The notes under the pieces: generated by a model | The model's input: only the letters and a program-made list of their open reading frames with translations | Database searches by the model: none | What the model was told of the DNA's origin: nothing | From: Pseudomonadaceae bacterium | GTDB lineage: Bacteria > Pseudomonadota > Gammaproteobacteria > Pseudomonadales > Pseudomonadaceae | Direction of reading: 5' to 3' | Assembly: GCA_019745275.1 (NCBI GenBank) | Contig: JAIETJ010000035.1 | Location: forward strand, 1 to 43,526 | DNA: 43,526 bases | In this document: piece by piece, positions 42,489-43,526 of the stretch | Numbering within the stretch: position 1 is the stretch's first letter | Layout: every line of letters starts with the position of its first letter | Translations under genes and position numbers: made by a program

Positions 42489-43487
42489 ATGTTGCGCATT
42501 GCTATCAATGGTTACGGACGTATCGGGCGCGCCATAGTGCGGGCCGTTTTTGAACGCGGTTTGGAAACCAAGCTGCACATCGAAGCGATCAACGATTTAG
42601 GCGACTTCGCCACCCTCGCCCACCTGACCCGTTTTGACTCAACCTTTGGCCGCTTCAAAGGCCACGTCAGCCTGCACGATGACATTCTGCAGGTACACGG
42701 CCAGTCGATTCGCCTGCTGCACGAGCGCGAAGTGGTCAACCTGCCATGGGCGCGCCTGGGGGTAGACGTGGTGCTGGAGTGCACCGGCAAACTAAAAAAA
42801 CGCCAACAAGTCGAACAACACCTCACCGCCGGTGCGCCTCGGGTGCTGCTCTCGCACCCACTAGAAAGCGCCGACTTAACCGTGGTCTACGGGGTTAACC
42901 ATGAACTGCTGGGCAATCAACAAATTGTCTCTAACGCCTCCTGCACCACCAACTGTTTGGCGCCCTTGGCAATGGTGTTGGATCAAACGGTGGGCATTCG
43001 CCATGGCCTGATGACCACCGTGCATGCCTACACCAACGACCAAAGCTTGCTGGATAAAAGCCACGATGACCTCTATCGCGCCCGCGCCGCAGCTCTATCG
43101 ATGATCCCCACCAGCACTGGCGCAGCGAAAACCATTGGTTTGGTATTGCCACGCCTGGCCGGCAAATTGGACGGCTTGGCCATTCGCGTGCCCACCGCGA
43201 ATGTCTCGCTGCTCGACCTAACCTTCAGCAGTGAGCGTCCAACCAGCCGCGAGGCGATTAACGCCGGCCTACAACTAAGCGCGAAAACCCTGCCCTTGGG
43301 CGTGCTCGAATGTAACGAGTTACCACTGGTGTCCTGCGACTTTAATGGCTACCCAAGCTCTTGCGTGGTCGACCTGAACCACACCCGCGTGCAAGGCGAT
43401 CTGGTCAAGGTGCTGGCCTGGTACGACAACGAATGGGCCTTCGCTAATCGCATGCTGGATGTATTGCTGGCCTGGCTGCGACCTTGA
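42489..43487 (+). CDS. Glyceraldehyde-3-phosphate / erythrose-4-phosphate dehydrogenase family
   Basis: 332 residues. The NAD motif is GYGRIG (8-13). Catalytic Cys152 lies in NASCTTNC, and the His is in TTVHAYTNDQ. Features point both ways: TRFDSTFGRF, LLHEREVVNLPW and ELPLVSCDFN recall erythrose-4-phosphate dehydrogenase (Epd), while HAYTNDQSLLDKSHDDLYRARAA and MIPTSTGAAKTIGLVLP recall ordinary GAPDH. It is not beside pgk or fba here, so it may be a paralogue. The upstream ribosome site overlaps a hairpin. The last 39 bases of the window hold no gene I can see. Confidence 0.85.
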   Translation: MLRIAINGYGRIGRAIVRAVFERGLETKLHIEAINDLGDFATLAHLTRFDSTFGRFKGHVSLHDDILQVHGQSIRLLHEREVVNLPWARLGVDVVLECTGKLKKRQQVEQHLTAGAPRVLLSHPLESADLTVVYGVNHELLGNQQIVSNASCTTNCLAPLAMVLDQTVGIRHGLMTTVHAYTNDQSLLDKSHDDLYRARAAALSMIPTSTGAAKTIGLVLPRLAGKLDGLAIRVPTANVSLLDLTFSSERPTSREAINAGLQLSAKTLPLGVLECNELPLVSCDFNGYPSSCVVDLNHTRVQGDLVKVLAWYDNEWAFANRMLDVLLAWLRP

Positions 43488-43526
43488 TCACACCCACCAC
43501 TGGCCCCGTCAGTTTAAATCTAAGTA

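Overview
The window looks like a stretch of chromosome from a Pseudomonas-type gammaproteobacterium. It is GC-rich and densely coded. It carries genes typical of that genus: a complete braCDEFG branched-chain amino-acid transporter, rnd-ycgL-ycgN, selD-selU, and small families such as DUF5064, DUF2288 and DUF2937. Its intergenic spaces hold REP-like and long hairpin repeats. I see no rRNA, tRNA, CRISPR array, transposase or integrated prophage.

Layout. 1-5.1 kb: the 3' part of a VWA-domain protein, a repeat, then DUF2937 protein, YafJ-type amidotransferase and a membrane protein on the minus strand, followed by oligopeptidase B (ptrB). 5.2-9.3 kb: two lipoproteins, a MarR/hotdog pair with clear operator palindromes, a spermidine-synthase-like protein, YajD and a SPOUT RNA methylase. 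9.35-12.7 kb (minus): a secreted gluzincin-like peptidase, ycgN, ycgL and rnd. 12.8-16.4 kb: a MerR regulator facing an epimerase gene through a textbook MerR promoter, then an SMP-30-like protein and SseA sulfurtransferase. 16.8-18.4 kb: an orphan lysozyme-like relative and a DUF2167 protein around a perfect bidirectional terminator. 18.5-28.4 kb: a selenium block (selU, selD; a PhnD-type ABC transporter, probably for a selenium oxyanion). It is interrupted by hyi, glxR, a fatty-acid-hydroxylase/SRPBCC fusion and a LysR gene. 28.5-29.5 kb: two small DUF proteins and a composite repeat. 29.8-35.05 kb: the bra operon. 35.2-38.1 kb: a Ca2+/H+ antiporter and a SulP transporter. 38.1-43.5 kb: a Fcy1-like deaminase, a methyltransferase, a LysR/SDR divergent pair, a COG3650-like lipoprotein and a GAPDH/E4PDH-family dehydrogenase.

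Most genes are housekeeping, with short operons and ATGA or GTGA overlaps (marR-hotdog, rnd-ycgL, selD-selU, the selenium ABC genes, braE-braF). The most unusual structures are not conventional genes. First, a dispersed long-hairpin repeat family has four copies here, and two of them sit inside the loop of a gene's own terminator stem. Second, an old 137-bp tandem duplication at the braE/braF junction creates a 46-codon chimeric ORF that keeps the start/stop coupling on both sides. Other points worth attention are the hydroxylase-SRPBCC fusion, the split selenium locus, and several clean regulator operators with 21-bp spacing.
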